DNA of 64,000 nt from JAIBBG01 sp040381475 (GCA_040381475.1 JBEIHH010000003.1:1-64000), one strand, 5' to 3'; numbered from the stretch's first letter, positions 26,476 to 36,562 are shown. Translations and numbers: made by a program. Notes: generated by a model not told the origin, from the sequence alone.

Positions 26476-27721
26476 CTTCTGCCTTTTGTTGTGCTCGAGC
26501 GTATTTATTCTGGACCGAAAGATAGTAGAACATCCACACGAAAAGAGGGAATCCATTGATGAAATAGTGTCCCTGTCTGATCAGGTAGATGATGATGATA
26601 AGTGCCAGACCATTCGAAATAACCCAGGTCTCCTTATCTGCCGAATTCCATTTGAATACCCAGCAGCGAATAACCAATGAGATCATTACAACAAGACCGT
26701 ATAATCCGGTTTCTGACATCAGACGAAGGAACATAGAGTTCGCATCCATCTTGTTGAAGTCGATTTGCACAGCGCCTTCTTCCTTTGTGAGGGTGTATTT
26801 GTCGAATGCAAATTGATGCGACCCAAGACCTGTTCCAAAAATAGGATGCCGGGTGAAGTTTTCCCAGGCGATATGCGAGTTGTTGTATAAAACGAAACTA
26901 CTTCCGTGAATGTCATATGTATAAATGTTGTCAGTCGTATAAATCTCAACTGTTCCATCCCATCGATCCCTAAATTCTGGTACGTTTTTATAGGAATAGT
27001 CAATGACTACCGTAAGTAGGGGGATGAAAATCAATGAATATTTGACAAAACCGAGGTTGATCAGGAGGAATATGATCGCAAGAAAAACCGCAATGATACC
27101 GAGTGATGAGAAGGACAATGGATAACAGATGACGAAAACGTAACTCTGGAATTTAGTCATGAAAATGGTTTCGCGTTGAAACAAGTTGAACGCCGCGACA
27201 AAGAATGCAGGTGCAATAACTGCCGCGTAATAGGCCGGTTCTGACAGAACAGAACTCATGCGGACTCCCAATCCACCAAAGCTGGGATTCCATTTGTTGA
27301 AAATCCAGGTAAAGTTGTATCCTTGTTTAAAACCAATCTGGAAAGAAATGAGCTGGATAATGCCTATTAGAACGACGATCCACGCGGATTTTACATAGTA
27401 ACTGAAAAGCTCTTTCAGATCAAAGTCGTACGCCTGAACCACATAGTGATAAAAGAGACACGAAGAAAAGAATCCGATAAAAATCTTGAAGAATTGATCG
27501 AATTGGTTATCCCCTGTGAGGCAATAAATGATACCACTGAAAAATACAGGAATAAATACGAGTACGGGCCACTTCGGTATACCGAACTTCACGAAGAAGA
27601 ATGGAAAGTACAGGAAGAAAATGAAATAGGCCAGATAGAACTCAAACGGTACTTTGAAGAATACATAGGAGTACGCATAGAGACTTGCGAAAATGAGAAA
27701 TATGGAAACGTTTCTTAACAT
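26405..27721 (-). CDS. O-antigen ligase/polymerase-family membrane protein
   Basis: 438 residues with about ten to twelve transmembrane segments and one large outer loop near residues 245-330 containing the GTGLGSH segment typical of the Wzy/WaaL family. It joins or polymerises lipid-linked glycan on the outer face of the inner membrane. ATG at 27721 is preferred over ATG at 27748, because the upstream residues (ATTQGRAN) are hydrophilic and overlap the preceding gene. The C-terminal tail after the last membrane segment is polar and overlaps the deacetylase gene. Confidence 0.82.
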   Translation of the reverse strand: MLRNVSIFLIFASLYAYSYVFFKVPFEFYLAYFIFFLYFPFFFVKFGIPKWPVLVFIPVFFSGIIYCLTGDNQFDQFFKIFIGFFSSCLFYHYVVQAYDFDLKELFSYYVKSAWIVVLIGIIQLISFQIGFKQGYNFTWIFNKWNPSFGGLGVRMSSVLSEPAYYAAVIAPAFFVAAFNLFQRETIFMTKFQSYVFVICYPLSFSSLGIIAVFLAIIFLLINLGFVKYSLIFIPLLTVVIDYSYKNVPEFRDRWDGTVEIYTTDNIYTYDIHGSSFVLYNNSHIAWENFTRHPIFGTGLGSHQFAFDKYTLTKEEGAVQIDFNKMDANSMFLRLMSETGLYGLVVMISLVIRCWVFKWNSADKETWVISNGLALIIIIYLIRQGHYFINGFPLFVWMFYYLSVQNKYARAQQKAEAKAIDAAQFRPAIFSNPTDRAQN

Positions 27722-27728
27722 GTTTGCT

Positions 27729-28997
27729 CTACCTTGCGTCGTCGCCACTTATTACAGTGGTGTATTTGCGTTTGCGCTGAATGAATTTCTTTTCAAAGTA
27801 AAAATAACTGAGTGAAGATACGCCAATCGTGAGTGGTATCGAAACAAGATACAGAGCCAGGGTGTGCCATCCTTCAAGCATCGCAGGGAACCCGATGATG
27901 CTGTCGAGCAGATGAAAGGTAAATACGATGCAAATCAGGTGGTACATGTAAATTCCATACGAAATACGACCCAGGTAATCGTATACCTTACTGCGAAGCT
28001 TGAAAATGCTGTTTTCATTGGCCGCAACATTCAATATGATGATTAAAAATGGTACGCTAAACAACAGGTAAAGAGCGGTGTAGAGTGATTTCGGAGTGAA
28101 AAGCACAATTGCCGGAATAGCCAGATAGGCTGCTATTTGCACCGGAACTGAATAAAGGACAGACAACAGCTTTTCTTTTTTGTAGAAAAGCATACAGGCA
28201 CCAAGTCCGCCAATGGCCATAGCTTCAAATTTTAACGTGCCTATGAAACGTTTGAAAGATTCAACAGGAGAGAATATCATGAGATCTGGATCGAGGTATG
28301 GTTGAGGGAAAATCACCGTGAATAGAATCAATACAAATACCTTGATTGCCATAACGACAAACAGAAATATGAAAATGGTACGGATAGGTCGTTTCGAAAA
28401 CTTGAGTAAAAGAGGCCACATCAGGTAAAATTGCTCCTCAACACCGATACTCCAGAGATGACCGAGGTTGGGTACTGCTTCCATGACAATGGCAAAGCCA
28501 AGATTGGGAAGCATGCACATATAGGACGCCAGATTCAGCCAGTAGTGACTGAAGAATTCGTCTTCCTGGGTTTTGACTTCGAAAAATGACAGTTGGTGCA
28601 AAACGAAAAATCCCAGAATTACAACCAGATAATAAAGTGGCCATATGCGAAGAATTCTTCTGAAATAAAACTTACGGACGGCAACGCTATTGCTGATTCT
28701 CTTTTCTTCCAGTAGCAAGTAGGTGATCAAAAATCCACTGAGTACAAAAAAGAATATGACGCCCATGTACCCGCCTTGGGTCACAAATGGGCTTATCCAA
28801 TGAATGGCAGGTAATGGCCCTTCCCGAAACATAGATTCAAAGGCTGATCCTTGAATCCACTTGTCTATCGGGAGCCAATAGTAATCACCATGACGCATGA
28901 TTTTCTTGGTGAACTCCACATGGGTCACCAACACTGCAAATGCAGCGAAAAATCGCAGTCCGTTGAGTCCCGGAAAATAAGTTTTGGATGCTTCCAT
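27729..28997 (-). CDS. Acyltransferase-3 family membrane protein
   Basis: 422 residues with about ten membrane segments. It matches the acyltransferase-3 (OafA/NodX) family: the N-terminal GLRFFAAFAVLVTHVE carries the family His, and the WSIGVEEQFYLMWPLLL motif follows. These proteins O-acylate sugars of surface polysaccharides. A second family member lies at 35519 on the other strand. It is downstream of a GT4 gene by 24 bases and upstream of the O-antigen ligase. Confidence 0.9.
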   Translation of the reverse strand: MEASKTYFPGLNGLRFFAAFAVLVTHVEFTKKIMRHGDYYWLPIDKWIQGSAFESMFREGPLPAIHWISPFVTQGGYMGVIFFFVLSGFLITYLLLEEKRISNSVAVRKFYFRRILRIWPLYYLVVILGFFVLHQLSFFEVKTQEDEFFSHYWLNLASYMCMLPNLGFAIVMEAVPNLGHLWSIGVEEQFYLMWPLLLKFSKRPIRTIFIFLFVVMAIKVFVLILFTVIFPQPYLDPDLMIFSPVESFKRFIGTLKFEAMAIGGLGACMLFYKKEKLLSVLYSVPVQIAAYLAIPAIVLFTPKSLYTALYLLFSVPFLIIILNVAANENSIFKLRSKVYDYLGRISYGIYMYHLICIVFTFHLLDSIIGFPAMLEGWHTLALYLVSIPLTIGVSSLSYFYFEKKFIQRKRKYTTVISGDDAR

Positions 28998-29021
28998 CAG
29001 TTTCTGGTGCTGCGAATTTAC

Positions 29022-30176
29022 TCAATTGCGCAGCCGACCAATCAAACGAGCTGTTTCTGAGGCGATTTGTTCCCAGCTGAATTGCCTGATTTTTTGAAGC
29101 GAATTCTCTTGCCGCGCAAGAAGATTTGATGGATTCAATGCAAGAATCTCAAGCATTGCGGCCCGAAGCGACTTTTCGTCCCCCGGCTGAACGAACCATC
29201 CGTTTTCTGTTGAAACCACTGAGCTAATTGCCCCAACGTCGGTTGTCAAAATGGCAAGACCCCGCGCCATGGCTTCCATAATCACATTGGGCATACCCTC
29301 GGAGTGTGATGGCGCCACAAGTACCTGGCACTTGTCCAGAAGTTGTCTGATTTTTTCCTTCTCTGAAATTGAACCGTGGTAGATGACCTTTGGTATATTG
29401 AGTTTAACGGAAGGGGGTATAGGACCTACAAAATGAAATTCCCACGGGCTATCTGCAGGAAGAGAGGGAAGAATCTTGTGAATTTCTTCAACACCCTTTC
29501 GTCTTTCATATCGGCCTACAAATATGAAACGCAAAATTTCCGGTTCTTCTCTCACCGCGCGCTCCCGAATCCAAGTGGCATCAATTCCTGTGGGAATTTC
29601 AATGATCTTTTCCCGTTTTACACCAATTGAGGCAATAATTTCCGTGATTTTACCTCCATAAGAAAAGACATAATCGGCATGCTGGTTATTCCAGATGGTT
29701 GGATTGCGCAGTATCAGGTTCTGGAATTTCATGCGCCAGTTGGCCGGTGGTTGTAACATTTCGTAGCCATGAAACTTCACGCCGATTGGAGGCATTTTTT
29801 GCCCGCGGTTTTTTTTATCGAGGAAATACCAAGCGGTGAATCCTTTGGCATAGATGAAGTCGAAACTCTCAAGCTGAGTTTTTACCTTGTCATAAATCCA
29901 TCTGGAATATATATAAGATTCCTTGACATAATGACCCGGATACCAAGCCGGAGGGGGGAAACGCAAGGAAAGAAACTGAATATTCGCTGATGCTTGTTCA
30001 CCAAAAGCTTCTGTCAATTGTTGCTTATCCGGTATGGCTGTCTTGTTGTAAACACAATGAACCAATGTGATGGAATGCCCGGCCAGCGCAAGGTTTTTTG
30101 CCAGCTCATAGCTGTGCTTTTGCATGCCTCCAATCACGAAGGGTGCTATGCCATCTGTGAGCATCAATAGTTTCAT
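29022..30176 (-). CDS. Glycosyltransferase family 4
   Basis: 384 residues. N-terminal GT4 domain with LTDGIAPFVIGGMQKHSYEL near the start; C-terminal domain with RFIFVGRYERRKG and the donor-binding E-x7-E motif in SHSEGMPNVIMEAMARG. Part of three glycosyltransferases in a row. Its start overlaps the upstream GT stop by 4 bases (ATGA), so they are co-translated. The linkage formed is unknown. Confidence 0.9.
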   Translation of the reverse strand: MKLLMLTDGIAPFVIGGMQKHSYELAKNLALAGHSITLVHCVYNKTAIPDKQQLTEAFGEQASANIQFLSLRFPPPAWYPGHYVKESYIYSRWIYDKVKTQLESFDFIYAKGFTAWYFLDKKNRGQKMPPIGVKFHGYEMLQPPANWRMKFQNLILRNPTIWNNQHADYVFSYGGKITEIIASIGVKREKIIEIPTGIDATWIRERAVREEPEILRFIFVGRYERRKGVEEIHKILPSLPADSPWEFHFVGPIPPSVKLNIPKVIYHGSISEKEKIRQLLDKCQVLVAPSHSEGMPNVIMEAMARGLAILTTDVGAISSVVSTENGWFVQPGDEKSLRAAMLEILALNPSNLLARQENSLQKIRQFSWEQIASETARLIGRLRN

Positions 30177-31354
30177 TTCATACTAGATAATATGGTTTCG
30201 CTCACTTTAAGCCAGGTATGTTTCTCTACCACTTTCTGATGAAAATTTGAAGCTAATTTTTCCCTGAGGTCTTTGTCGCTCAGCAGATGCATCAATGCAC
30301 TTCGCAGAGAATCAAGCGAATCCTCCACGAGCAGGCCATCTTCCAAATGGGTCATAACGTCTCTAACAGGGATAACATTGGGCGCAATAATGCACTTTTT
30401 CATTATTCCGTATTCAAAGATTTTTACAGGCGACCCATACCAGTTGCTCCTTGCCATGACGGTGATATCCATCAGATCGATATATTGATACACCTGCTTG
30501 TGTGGAACATTTCCAGTGAAACTGACACTTGATTCAATACCGAGTTCAAGCACTCTTGCCTTGAGCTGAGATAGTATTTCTCCGTCACCGACTATGATCA
30601 AGTGTAAATCTCTCCTATATTCACGGATGAGCCCCGGGAAAATTTCAATCAATGCATCTACTCCATGATATGGAAATATGCTCCCAACAAATCCCAGCAC
30701 CAAAGAGCGATCGCTGACGCCAAGGGACTTGCGTAATTTTTGTTTTTCTTGAAGTGAAATTTTGATGTGGTCTGGATTTACAGCATTCGGTACAACTATT
30801 GTTTTGCTCTCTGCACCGGATACTTTGTTGCAGACATATTGCTTCAATGCTGATGAAACAACAAAAACTTTGTAAGCAGTTTCAAGTTGAATGCGTTCAT
30901 TCTTTATCGCCAGTGTTTGAAACAAACTCGATCCGTTCATGGCTTTTTTTTCTTCCGGATAAGGAGCGTTCATTTCACAACAATATTTCACTCTTGCCTT
31001 TTTACTTGCTCTGTGGCCCGCGCCCATCAGATAATAACAGCGCTCATAGACAACATCCGGTTGTTCTTTCTCAATAATCTCCAGAAGTTGACTTTCTTGT
31101 TTTTTATCGAGACGGCGAAGCATCAGATCACGCGCTGTCTGCCAAACATATGCAGGTATGAATCTTTTCCAGCTTCGCCTTTTGATTTGTATTGTGCTGT
31201 CTCGGGCCTGCAATGTTTCTCCACCTGCAATCAGTCTGATAACATTATTGCCATGAGCTTCGAATCCAGCAATCACTTCACGGATATGTGTACCCGGACC
31301 ACTCGGTGCGGACATGTTTATGTGTGGGTGCGGACTGAAGTATAGAATTTTCAA
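30173..31354 (-). CDS. Glycosyltransferase family 4
   Basis: 393 residues. The N-terminus (FSPHPHINMSAPSGPGTHIREV) holds the acceptor-side Gly loop and the C-terminal half has LVLGFVGSIFPYHGVDALIEI and the segment SPVKIFEYGIMKK, where the usual E-x7-E is altered. Four-base overlaps with both flanking GT genes show a single operon. Donor and acceptor are unknown. Confidence 0.88.
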   Translation of the reverse strand: MKILYFSPHPHINMSAPSGPGTHIREVIAGFEAHGNNVIRLIAGGETLQARDSTIQIKRRSWKRFIPAYVWQTARDLMLRRLDKKQESQLLEIIEKEQPDVVYERCYYLMGAGHRASKKARVKYCCEMNAPYPEEKKAMNGSSLFQTLAIKNERIQLETAYKVFVVSSALKQYVCNKVSGAESKTIVVPNAVNPDHIKISLQEKQKLRKSLGVSDRSLVLGFVGSIFPYHGVDALIEIFPGLIREYRRDLHLIIVGDGEILSQLKARVLELGIESSVSFTGNVPHKQVYQYIDLMDITVMARSNWYGSPVKIFEYGIMKKCIIAPNVIPVRDVMTHLEDGLLVEDSLDSLRSALMHLLSDKDLREKLASNFHQKVVEKHTWLKVSETILSSMK

Positions 31355-32616
31355 GGTTTGGAAGGACTAAGAAGTGTAATGAGTTTTTGAGTAACATCGG
31401 GCAATGAGTATGCGCTGAAATCGAATTCTTCGTTGTATGGAAATTCTCCCTGAACTGCACTTTCCATAATCTTGATGAGATGATTTTCCTTGCCGTCGAG
31501 CCGAAATCCTATTTTATGCTTCTCTACAAATTCTGAAGCACTGCCTGGTGAAGCCACAACCAACAAAGGTTTGCGGTAAGCGAAGTACTCCACGAATTTA
31601 GTCGTCATGTCGTTGCGTTTATTATCAGGAAGCATAACAAGACAAAATTGAGCCTTGCGAATTTCATCCACCAGTTTTTTCCCAATTGATTTTTTAACTT
31701 CAACGGCTTCCAATCCGTCAAATAGATTTACTGATGAATTGGTAAATATCTTCACGCGAAGCTGATCGTAAATGTCAGGTCTGTTTGACTTTATTTCAAA
31801 AATCTGATTCCGCAGCAACATCAGTTGTGCTTCAATTCCAACGTAAAGATCACCGCCATAAACAAACGTTATCTTGTTGTCCTGAGTTGCCGGTGTTGTC
31901 TCGTTATTCATGAAATCAACAGGATCGAAGAAATGACTGAGCAGTTCGAATCGCGCCATTTTACCGCAGTGCTTCTTGGCCCATTGTTTGAGCTCATCTG
32001 TAATATGTTGAGCAGGTGTCGTTACCACATCTGCATGTTCCAGAACGAATGTTTGTTTGTTTTCTTCTGCTTGTTTTCTGGAGGTACTGAGTCCGGCCAT
32101 GCCGTAATTCACCGCACTGGTCCAGGGATCGCGAAAATCTATGAGATAATGAATTCCGGGAAACTCATGTTTGATCGAACACAGATCATACAACATTTGC
32201 CATGGAGCACCTGTGGCAATGACCTGAGTGATCCGGTGTTGATGAATCAACGAGCGCGCAGCAGGTAGCATAACTTCTGACCACCCGATACTCAGATCAT
32301 AGATGGTGCCTGTAACCAATCGTTCCAGATTCCATTTATGAATACGATACTTCAATTTCGATAGAAGATCATTCCCAGGATGAGAAAATGCTGATGGATA
32401 TTTTCTCGGGAGAGATGTGATGTGAATGTTCGGATGAATCACATCTTGTTCCCAGTGACTGGCAGCAGCACCTGGTAAAGGGTCCGCTTTGATTACGTTA
32501 ACATTATAACCGGATTCGGCAAGCTGTCGTGCGAATTTGCCCCATCTCCTGCCTCCAATTCCATAATTGGGGGGGAAATCGAAGTTGACAAGCAATATGT
32601 TTTTTTGCTCATGCAT
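31351..32616 (-). CDS. Glycosyltransferase (GT4-like)
   Basis: 421 residues. Its N-terminus NFDFPPNYGIGGRRWGKFARQL fits the start of GT-B glycosyltransferases. Conserved C-terminal donor motifs are less clear, but KFVEYFAYRKPLLVVASPGS has the expected layout. It is second after the unassigned 440-residue gene (5-base gap) in the run. The function is assigned by fold-like pattern and context only. Confidence 0.75.
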   Translation of the reverse strand: MHEQKNILLVNFDFPPNYGIGGRRWGKFARQLAESGYNVNVIKADPLPGAAASHWEQDVIHPNIHITSLPRKYPSAFSHPGNDLLSKLKYRIHKWNLERLVTGTIYDLSIGWSEVMLPAARSLIHQHRITQVIATGAPWQMLYDLCSIKHEFPGIHYLIDFRDPWTSAVNYGMAGLSTSRKQAEENKQTFVLEHADVVTTPAQHITDELKQWAKKHCGKMARFELLSHFFDPVDFMNNETTPATQDNKITFVYGGDLYVGIEAQLMLLRNQIFEIKSNRPDIYDQLRVKIFTNSSVNLFDGLEAVEVKKSIGKKLVDEIRKAQFCLVMLPDNKRNDMTTKFVEYFAYRKPLLVVASPGSASEFVEKHKIGFRLDGKENHLIKIMESAVQGEFPYNEEFDFSAYSLPDVTQKLITLLSPSKP

Positions 32617-32621
32617 ATCAT

Positions 32622-33944
32622 TTAAGGCTCAGGATAATTTTCGAGTTGATATCCCGTGAGTCCGGTTTCGTTGAAATAGGTTCGTTCATCCGTTGCGCAG
32701 TATTTTGAAATCAATGCCGCCATTTCGTCGAATTCCCTGAAGCAAATATTATTCAATGCGCTTTTATTCATCGGAAACTCGAATATGAACATGTTACCAA
32801 TAAGTGTTTTATATCCGCAATATAACCTCTCATAAAGAATTGTGCTGAAAGCAGCCAACGCGATATCACACTTGTCAAAATTTTGAGAAGTACCTCCCGT
32901 AAAAGGCGAAATGCTATGCGGGGTATTGCCAAGTGCTTTTTTATAAAATGCGTCGCGTTGATTTACATAATGCGTTTTATTTTCACGAGGATGCGGGAAA
33001 ATGATGATCGAGTATTCAGGATTTTCAGAAACGAATCTACCCATAAACTGCAAGATGGCATATTCGGCATCTCCGATTCTGCCGCCATAAGCTGAATGCT
33101 TTTCTGCCTTTCTCAACCATTCACCATGCGAATAGAATCCGAGTGTTTTGCGCGGAGGAACAGGCTTGTTCTGATTGTATTTTGAAAAGTACTGATGCGC
33201 TCTTTCAGGTGGCCAGTGCAATTGATGTCTGATTCTTATGGTATTGCGAAAGCTTTGGTATTCCTCGAAGTGATAAGGTGTACTGAAAACCACATCATCC
33301 GAAATCAGAATTTTGTGGTGTGTTGCCATTGGACCTGATGAAGGGATTTTTACAACATGTGTGCCTTGCTCCTTCAACAGCAGAAACATGAAATTGCTGT
33401 CTACTTCATATGGAAGAAAATCATACACCGGGTTGAGATTATTCTTCTTGAGGTAGTGAAGCAAATATGCAACTTCAACTACTTCTGTGATGGTCAGAGC
33501 AAGGTTACGGCGATACCTGCTGCCAATACACCTGAAGGCCTGACGCAACCCAAACGGGAGCAGAACAAGCAGCAGGTTCAGACCGGCTGCGCCATTCAGA
33601 GACATGACATCTCGTTCCATGTAAGTATGGATAGAGGCTTTACCGCTTCGTGATATATAGCTGATGATATCTTTGGATGCCGATCCACCGCCTATCACAA
33701 GAGAATTTCCATTCTCCTGAACTACCTTTAAGCCTACACCGGAACTGAAAATTCGACGCACTGTTCTTCTGAAAGTGCGAAACCCGATCAGCCAGTCGTG
33801 TTGATCAGATTCTTTAAGTCTGTAAGACGGGTATTCGAGTAAGCAAACTGCTGCCAGATATGCATCTGTGTTTTTCTCCGGAGAAAGCCATGCGGCTTCA
33901 ATCTCACGGTATCGTTTGATGGAATATCTCAGTTCATTTATCAT
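32622..33944 (-). CDS. Unassigned cytoplasmic protein of the polysaccharide cluster, possibly a glycan transferase
   Basis: 440 residues, not recognised with confidence. It has no signal peptide. The C-terminal half has an alternating alpha/beta pattern with an IIIFPHPRENKTHY segment and an ALAAFSTILYERLYCG stretch. The HP motif and late Ser-Thr-Leu segment recall polysialyltransferase-like and CDP-glycerol transferase-like GT-B proteins, but this is weak. The open frame continues 84 codons upstream through the NeuB-like gene; Met at 33944 is chosen because the upstream stretch reads as out-of-frame NeuB sequence. It overlaps the NeuB-like stop by 11 bases. Confidence 0.6.
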   Translation of the reverse strand: MINELRYSIKRYREIEAAWLSPEKNTDAYLAAVCLLEYPSYRLKESDQHDWLIGFRTFRRTVRRIFSSGVGLKVVQENGNSLVIGGGSASKDIISYISRSGKASIHTYMERDVMSLNGAAGLNLLLVLLPFGLRQAFRCIGSRYRRNLALTITEVVEVAYLLHYLKKNNLNPVYDFLPYEVDSNFMFLLLKEQGTHVVKIPSSGPMATHHKILISDDVVFSTPYHFEEYQSFRNTIRIRHQLHWPPERAHQYFSKYNQNKPVPPRKTLGFYSHGEWLRKAEKHSAYGGRIGDAEYAILQFMGRFVSENPEYSIIIFPHPRENKTHYVNQRDAFYKKALGNTPHSISPFTGGTSQNFDKCDIALAAFSTILYERLYCGYKTLIGNMFIFEFPMNKSALNNICFREFDEMAALISKYCATDERTYFNETGLTGYQLENYPEP

Positions 33945-34665
33945 ATCCAAGCACTTTCCGGATGCGCTCGAATTCGAATGCGGTGTTCTTGATTTCCAGC
34001 AGGTCCTGCATATCCATGCTGCCAAGGTGCGCTTTTTCTGTTTCGTATTGAAATGATTTGCGCAGAGTAAAATGCTTCTCAAGATATTTTGCTCCATGAG
34101 CAGCAGCGAATAAAGCGCCCGCATTACCGAGCGTATGATCGCTGATTCCGTGAAAAGCTGATTTGGAAAAATCAGGCATTGAGAATTCGTCAACACGGGT
34201 AGGATACTTAACCACGCAATAGAGATAGATAGCGTGATCTTGTTTTTCTATTTCATCAGGATTGGTATCTGAAGGAATGCTCACAAAAGTTGGCTTGCGA
34301 TGACTCATAATTGCCGCAGTCAGCTCTGGAAATTCTTTGTGCATGCGCGCAGCAACTTTGAGGTATGGAAGATCAAGCTCAAGACACCAGTCCAGACGCT
34401 CCATGGTAAAGGGCGTAGCGAACAATGCAATGCCAATATTGTTAGCATAGTCGCGCAATCTTTTTAGTCCGTCTTTGCTTAATTCCAGGTACGCTCTTTC
34501 AGAGCCAAATTGTGTTCCAGTGTAAAGCTGTACTTTCACAGCATCGGCTCCTGCCATTTTACTCTGCAGAATCATTTGCTCTGCCACTGCCAGACTGCCG
34601 CCATGCTGGGGGAAAATTTCTGAGATAACAAACATCGGGTTTTGGTATTTTTTAATCAGGCGCAA
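33934..34665 (-). CDS. Short NeuB-like (N-acetylneuraminate synthase family) protein
   Basis: 243 residues, a TIM-barrel-only member of the NeuB/SpsE family, whose usual members run about 340 residues with a C-terminal SAF (antifreeze-like) domain that is absent here. Visible motifs: EIFPQHGGSLAVAEQMI at 16-32, GADAVKVQ at 39-46, GISDHTLG at 173-180 and EKHFTL at 196-201. His177 and His198 are spaced 21 apart, as are the two Mn-binding histidines of meningococcal NeuB (H215, H236). The family adds phosphoenolpyruvate to a sugar aldehyde. The region usually reading PDH after EKHFTL is replaced by QYETEKAH. First gene of the minus-strand run. Confidence 0.78.
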   Translation of the reverse strand: MRLIKKYQNPMFVISEIFPQHGGSLAVAEQMILQSKMAGADAVKVQLYTGTQFGSERAYLELSKDGLKRLRDYANNIGIALFATPFTMERLDWCLELDLPYLKVAARMHKEFPELTAAIMSHRKPTFVSIPSDTNPDEIEKQDHAIYLYCVVKYPTRVDEFSMPDFSKSAFHGISDHTLGNAGALFAAAHGAKYLEKHFTLRKSFQYETEKAHLGSMDMQDLLEIKNTAFEFERIRKVLGYDK

Positions 34666-34755
34666 AGGTAGAACTACACCCGGTAAAAGCTATGGAAATT
34701 TTCCATATAGGTTGCAGTCGCTACATCATATCTTTGCCACCACTCCACAAGCAAT

Positions 34756-35514
34756 ATGGCGCAAGACATTAAAATTAAAACCCTGTCCTCAGAAAAGGAA
34801 CAGCAAGGAAGAGCAAAAGCTGCGAGCGCGTTTCGCAATTGCCCGATTCCTGATAATGAGGTAGTAGCAAATGCCGGGCTCTTTCTCAAAAGGCAGGAAT
34901 TGACCAAACATTTGTTTTTTGCTGATCTCTATCAAAATCATATTCTCAATGTGCACGGAGTGATGATGGAATTTGGGGTGCGCTGGGGGCAAAACCTCGT
35001 TACACTGAGCAATCTGAGAGGCATATTTGAACCTTTCAACCACAATAGAAAGCTAATCGGCTTTGATACCTTTGAAGGTTTTCCGGTTCTTTCACAAAAA
35101 GACGGCGCTCATGAAATAATTGCGTCTGGTTCTCTCTCAGTTACCAAAGGTTATGAGGATTATTTGTCGGATCTGCTAAAGTTTCATGAAGGAGAAAGCC
35201 CGCTTTCGCACATCAGTAAAACTTCTCTCAGAAAAGGAAACGCCATTGTGGAACTGGAGAAATATCTGGCAGAGCATCCTGAAACTATCATCGCATTTGC
35301 ATGGTTCGATATGACCTTGTATGAACCAACCAAAAAGTGTCTCGAATTGATTAAGCCATACATCACCAAAGGTTCTGTAATCGGCTTCGATGAACTCAAT
35401 GACAAAGAGTTTCCAGGTGAAACAGTTGCAGTGCGCGAGGTTTTCGGATTAAGCAATGTGCGTATTGAACGCAATCGATACAGTGGTGCACAGTCTTATG
35501 TGATCTTCGAGTAA
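34756..35514 (+). CDS. TylF/MycF-like SAM-dependent methyltransferase
   Basis: 252 residues. It matches the TylF (macrocin O-methyltransferase) family: SAM-site motif MEFGVRWGQNL near residues 73-83, GFDTFEGFP, and metal and acceptor motifs in WFDMTLYEPTKK and VIGFDELND. Members O-methylate sugars; in polysaccharide clusters they often cap glycans, though family members with other uses exist. It starts a two-gene plus-strand unit (4 bases before an acyltransferase gene), divergent from the NeuB-like gene by 90 bases. Confidence 0.75.
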   Translation: MAQDIKIKTLSSEKEQQGRAKAASAFRNCPIPDNEVVANAGLFLKRQELTKHLFFADLYQNHILNVHGVMMEFGVRWGQNLVTLSNLRGIFEPFNHNRKLIGFDTFEGFPVLSQKDGAHEIIASGSLSVTKGYEDYLSDLLKFHEGESPLSHISKTSLRKGNAIVELEKYLAEHPETIIAFAWFDMTLYEPTKKCLELIKPYITKGSVIGFDELNDKEFPGETVAVREVFGLSNVRIERNRYSGAQSYVIFE

Positions 35515-35518
35515 TTTC

Positions 35519-36562
35519 ATGAAGCGGTCAGCTGCGCTGGATTTGCTGAGAGGCCTGGCAGTGGTTCTTGTGCTCTTCAGGCATAGTACTTTCGATGGAT
35601 GGATTCAGGACATTGGGTGGATTGGCGTTGATCTCTTTTTTGTTCTCAGCGGTTATCTCGTCGCTGGTATAGTGTTTCGGGAATTCCTCACAGCGGGAAG
35701 TTTCGATGCCAGGCGCTTTTTTCTGAGAAGAGGTCTTAAAATTTATCCCGCCTTTTATTTTTTTCTGATAGTATCTATTTCTGTCAATTACTACGAACAT
35801 CATCTGAGCTATGAACCCCGGTTGATTTTGTCTGAAGTGTTTTTCCTTCAGAGTTATTTACCTCACGTATGGACTCATACCTGGTCGATTGCTGTGGAAG
35901 AACATTTTTACCTGATTCTTATTCTATGCAGTGTATTGTGGTTGAGTAAAAATCACAAAGTGAAGGCCTCAAAAGTGCTGACTATTCTGACCGTATCGTT
36001 GACCCTCATTTTCTTTTTGAGACTTATTAAGTGCTATCCCGAAAGGCACATGGAAGAATTCGCATTTTTTTCGACCCATCTGCGCATGGATGGTATTGTA
36101 GTCGGAGTGATGGTTGCAGTATTAAAATACTTTTCTCCCATGTGGCAGTTGATGAAACAAAAAAGGTTCTTTTTGCTGCCTCTTGCTTTGATCCTTGTAT
36201 GTCCTGCGTTGATATTGCCGGGTGGCGGGTTCATCATGAACACGATCGGCCTCACATTGATGAATCTGGGATTTGGATGCTTGCTTTTGTTTGTTCTCAT
36301 GATGGATGAAAAGGGCAACGACAATCTGGATAAAAGTTGGTCAATATTCAAACCGTTGTCTTTTATCGGTATTCATTCATATTCAATTTACCTCTGGCAT
36401 TTGCTGGTATTGCAGGAGTGCCAGCAAATCGATGTCTCCGAAAACCTGCGTAATGTGGTCTATCTGATGCTTGCTGTCTTGACAGGTGTATTCTTTTCAC
36501 TTGTCATAGAACGACCAGTATTGAAATTGCGCGAGAAATTATTCCCCACAACATCAAACTGA
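35519..36562 (+). CDS. Acyltransferase-3 family membrane protein (second copy)
   Basis: 347 residues with about ten membrane segments. It opens ALDLLRGLAVVLVLFRHSTFDG with the family His, and carries the TWSIAVEEHFYLILIL motif. It is shorter than the copy at 27729. It probably O-acylates a sugar of the surface glycan. The gene follows the TylF-type gene by 4 bases and is convergent with the NeuA-like gene, 26 bases away. Confidence 0.9.
   Translation: MKRSAALDLLRGLAVVLVLFRHSTFDGWIQDIGWIGVDLFFVLSGYLVAGIVFREFLTAGSFDARRFFLRRGLKIYPAFYFFLIVSISVNYYEHHLSYEPRLILSEVFFLQSYLPHVWTHTWSIAVEEHFYLILILCSVLWLSKNHKVKASKVLTILTVSLTLIFFLRLIKCYPERHMEEFAFFSTHLRMDGIVVGVMVAVLKYFSPMWQLMKQKRFFLLPLALILVCPALILPGGGFIMNTIGLTLMNLGFGCLLLFVLMMDEKGNDNLDKSWSIFKPLSFIGIHSYSIYLWHLLVLQECQQIDVSENLRNVVYLMLAVLTGVFFSLVIERPVLKLREKLFPTTSN

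Noticed and set aside
33945..34196. Upstream extension of the 440-residue gene (84 codons)
   Set aside because: Reads as out-of-frame NeuB-like sequence; the Met at 33944 starts a plausible protein and leaves an 11-base overlap.
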